A stretch of DNA of 5,790 bases from CALHAX01 sp039816705 (GTDB taxonomy: Bacteria > Pseudomonadota > Alphaproteobacteria > Rhizobiales > CALHAX01): NCBI GenBank assembly GCA_039816705.1, contig JBCBXF010000206.1:1-5790 (forward strand). Reading direction: 5' to 3'. This document shows positions 5,181 through 5,790 of this stretch, piece by piece; positions within the stretch are counted from its first letter, which is position 1, and every line of letters begins with the position of its first letter. Made by a program: the position numbers and the translations under genes. Under the pieces are notes generated by a model. That model was not told where the DNA came from, searched no databases, and saw only the letters and a program-made list of their open reading frames with translations.

Positions 5181-5790
5181 ATGGGCCTGCTGATCCAGCG
5201 TTGCGGGTGGGGGGCCATCTCAGTCCTGCTCGTCGCCACGGCCGGGTTGCTCGCGGCAAGCGCACTGCCAGAGACGAGAGGTCCCAAACCACACGCAGGA
5301 TCATTTCAGAGCCGGCCTCTCACAGAGATACCAGACGTCGTATCCAGAACCGACGCAGCGACCCAAGCAACCTCCTCGCCATCGAAACAGCCCGATGACA
5401 CGCCCGCAAACCTGGAAGAGGCCGCATCGACGGGACACGCGCAGCCCGCGCGGGGCGCCACTTACGGGCCGCCGGCGCGGACAATTTCACTGGCGGAAGC
5501 ATCGATCCAGCCACTTCTCACGATCGGAAGTGATGCAGCGTTGCGCGATGAGGTGCGCGCCGCACTCGCCGATGTAAGCGCACGCAGGACGGCCTCCGCG
5601 CTCGCGCGCGCCACGGCAATGTCCCATCCAGGCGCCACAAAACTGGTGCAGTGGGCCACCTATCGTCGGCTGGCGTCGGGTGCGCGCGCCAAAGACATCG
5701 AAGCATTTCGCATCGCCAACCCGACATGGCCAGAACAAGACCTGCTGCGCCAACGCGCCGAAGAAGCCTTGCTCCTCGCCAACGCGCGAC
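5181..5790 (+). CDS. Soluble lytic murein transglycosylase, Slt70-like (N-terminal part; 3' end outside window)
   Basis: An exported enzyme that cleaves peptidoglycan glycan strands to 1,6-anhydromuropeptides. The 203 codons present cover only the N-terminus; the catalytic SLT domain lies beyond the right edge. Residues 1-28 form a good signal peptide: Arg7, hydrophobic core AISVLLVATAGLLAA (12-26) and an Ala-Ser-Ala cleavage site (26-28). A Pro/Ser/Thr-rich linker follows to about residue 100. From about residue 125 there is Ala/Arg-rich helix typical of the superhelical U-domain. It includes KLVQWATYRRLASGARAKDI and NPTWPEQDLLRQRAEEALLLA, the latter closely matching rhizobial Slt proteins as I recall them. 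The frame is open from a stop at 5049; an ATG at 5085 would add 32 residues, and neither start has a clear Shine-Dalgarno sequence. The start at 5181 is chosen because it puts the signal peptide at the N-terminus. It is divergent from dapA. Confidence 0.85.
   Translation, partial: MGLLIQRCGWGAISVLLVATAGLLAASALPETRGPKPHAGSFQSRPLTEIPDVVSRTDAATQATSSPSKQPDDTPANLEEAASTGHAQPARGATYGPPARTISLAEASIQPLLTIGSDAALRDEVRAALADVSARRTASALARATAMSHPGATKLVQWATYRRLASGARAKDIEAFRIANPTWPEQDLLRQRAEEALLLANAR

Noticed and set aside
1..5790. Search for CRISPR arrays, insertion sequences, tRNA/rRNA genes and phage genes
   Set aside because: No direct-repeat arrays, transposase motifs, tRNA-like cloverleaf or rRNA signatures were seen; the gene content is core chromosomal.

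Overview
The window looks like chromosomal housekeeping DNA from an alphaproteobacterium, most likely of the order Hyphomicrobiales (Rhizobiales). That reading rests on the closeness of the protein sequences to rhizobial-type families as I recall them, the moderately high GC content, and the gene order rsh - rpoZ - folK / NYN - family 5 uracil-DNA glycosylase / smpB - dapA / slt. No database search was possible, so genus and species are left open.

Layout. Bases 1-2075 carry three genes on the minus strand, transcribed in the order folK, rpoZ, rsh (rsh runs off the left edge). At 2139-3443 two plus-strand genes follow: a LabA/NYN-domain putative nuclease that starts divergently from folK, then a family 5 (UDGb-type) uracil-DNA glycosylase. 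Converging on them from the right is a minus-strand pair, dapA then smpB (4863-3465). From 5181 a plus-strand soluble lytic murein transglycosylase begins and runs off the right edge. It is divergent from dapA across a 317-base intergenic region that holds an 8-bp perfect inverted repeat.

Functional picture. rpoZ encodes the omega subunit of RNA polymerase and keeps the N-terminal Met-Ala-Arg that in proteobacteria forms part of a ppGpp site. It sits directly upstream of rsh, the bifunctional ppGpp synthetase/hydrolase, so alarmone metabolism and one of its receptors are encoded side by side. smpB (trans-translation), the NYN protein (probable RNase fold) and the glycosylase (base-excision repair) are information-processing genes. 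dapA (lysine/diaminopimelate) and slt (peptidoglycan turnover) both concern the cell wall. FolK belongs to folate synthesis.

I see no mobile element, CRISPR array, tRNA, rRNA or prophage in the window. No wholly new system is evident. The least understood gene is the NYN protein with its very acidic tail, and the most useful second looks are start-codon choices and three intergenic inverted repeats. The many long open frames antisense to these genes are consistent with GC-rich coding shadows.
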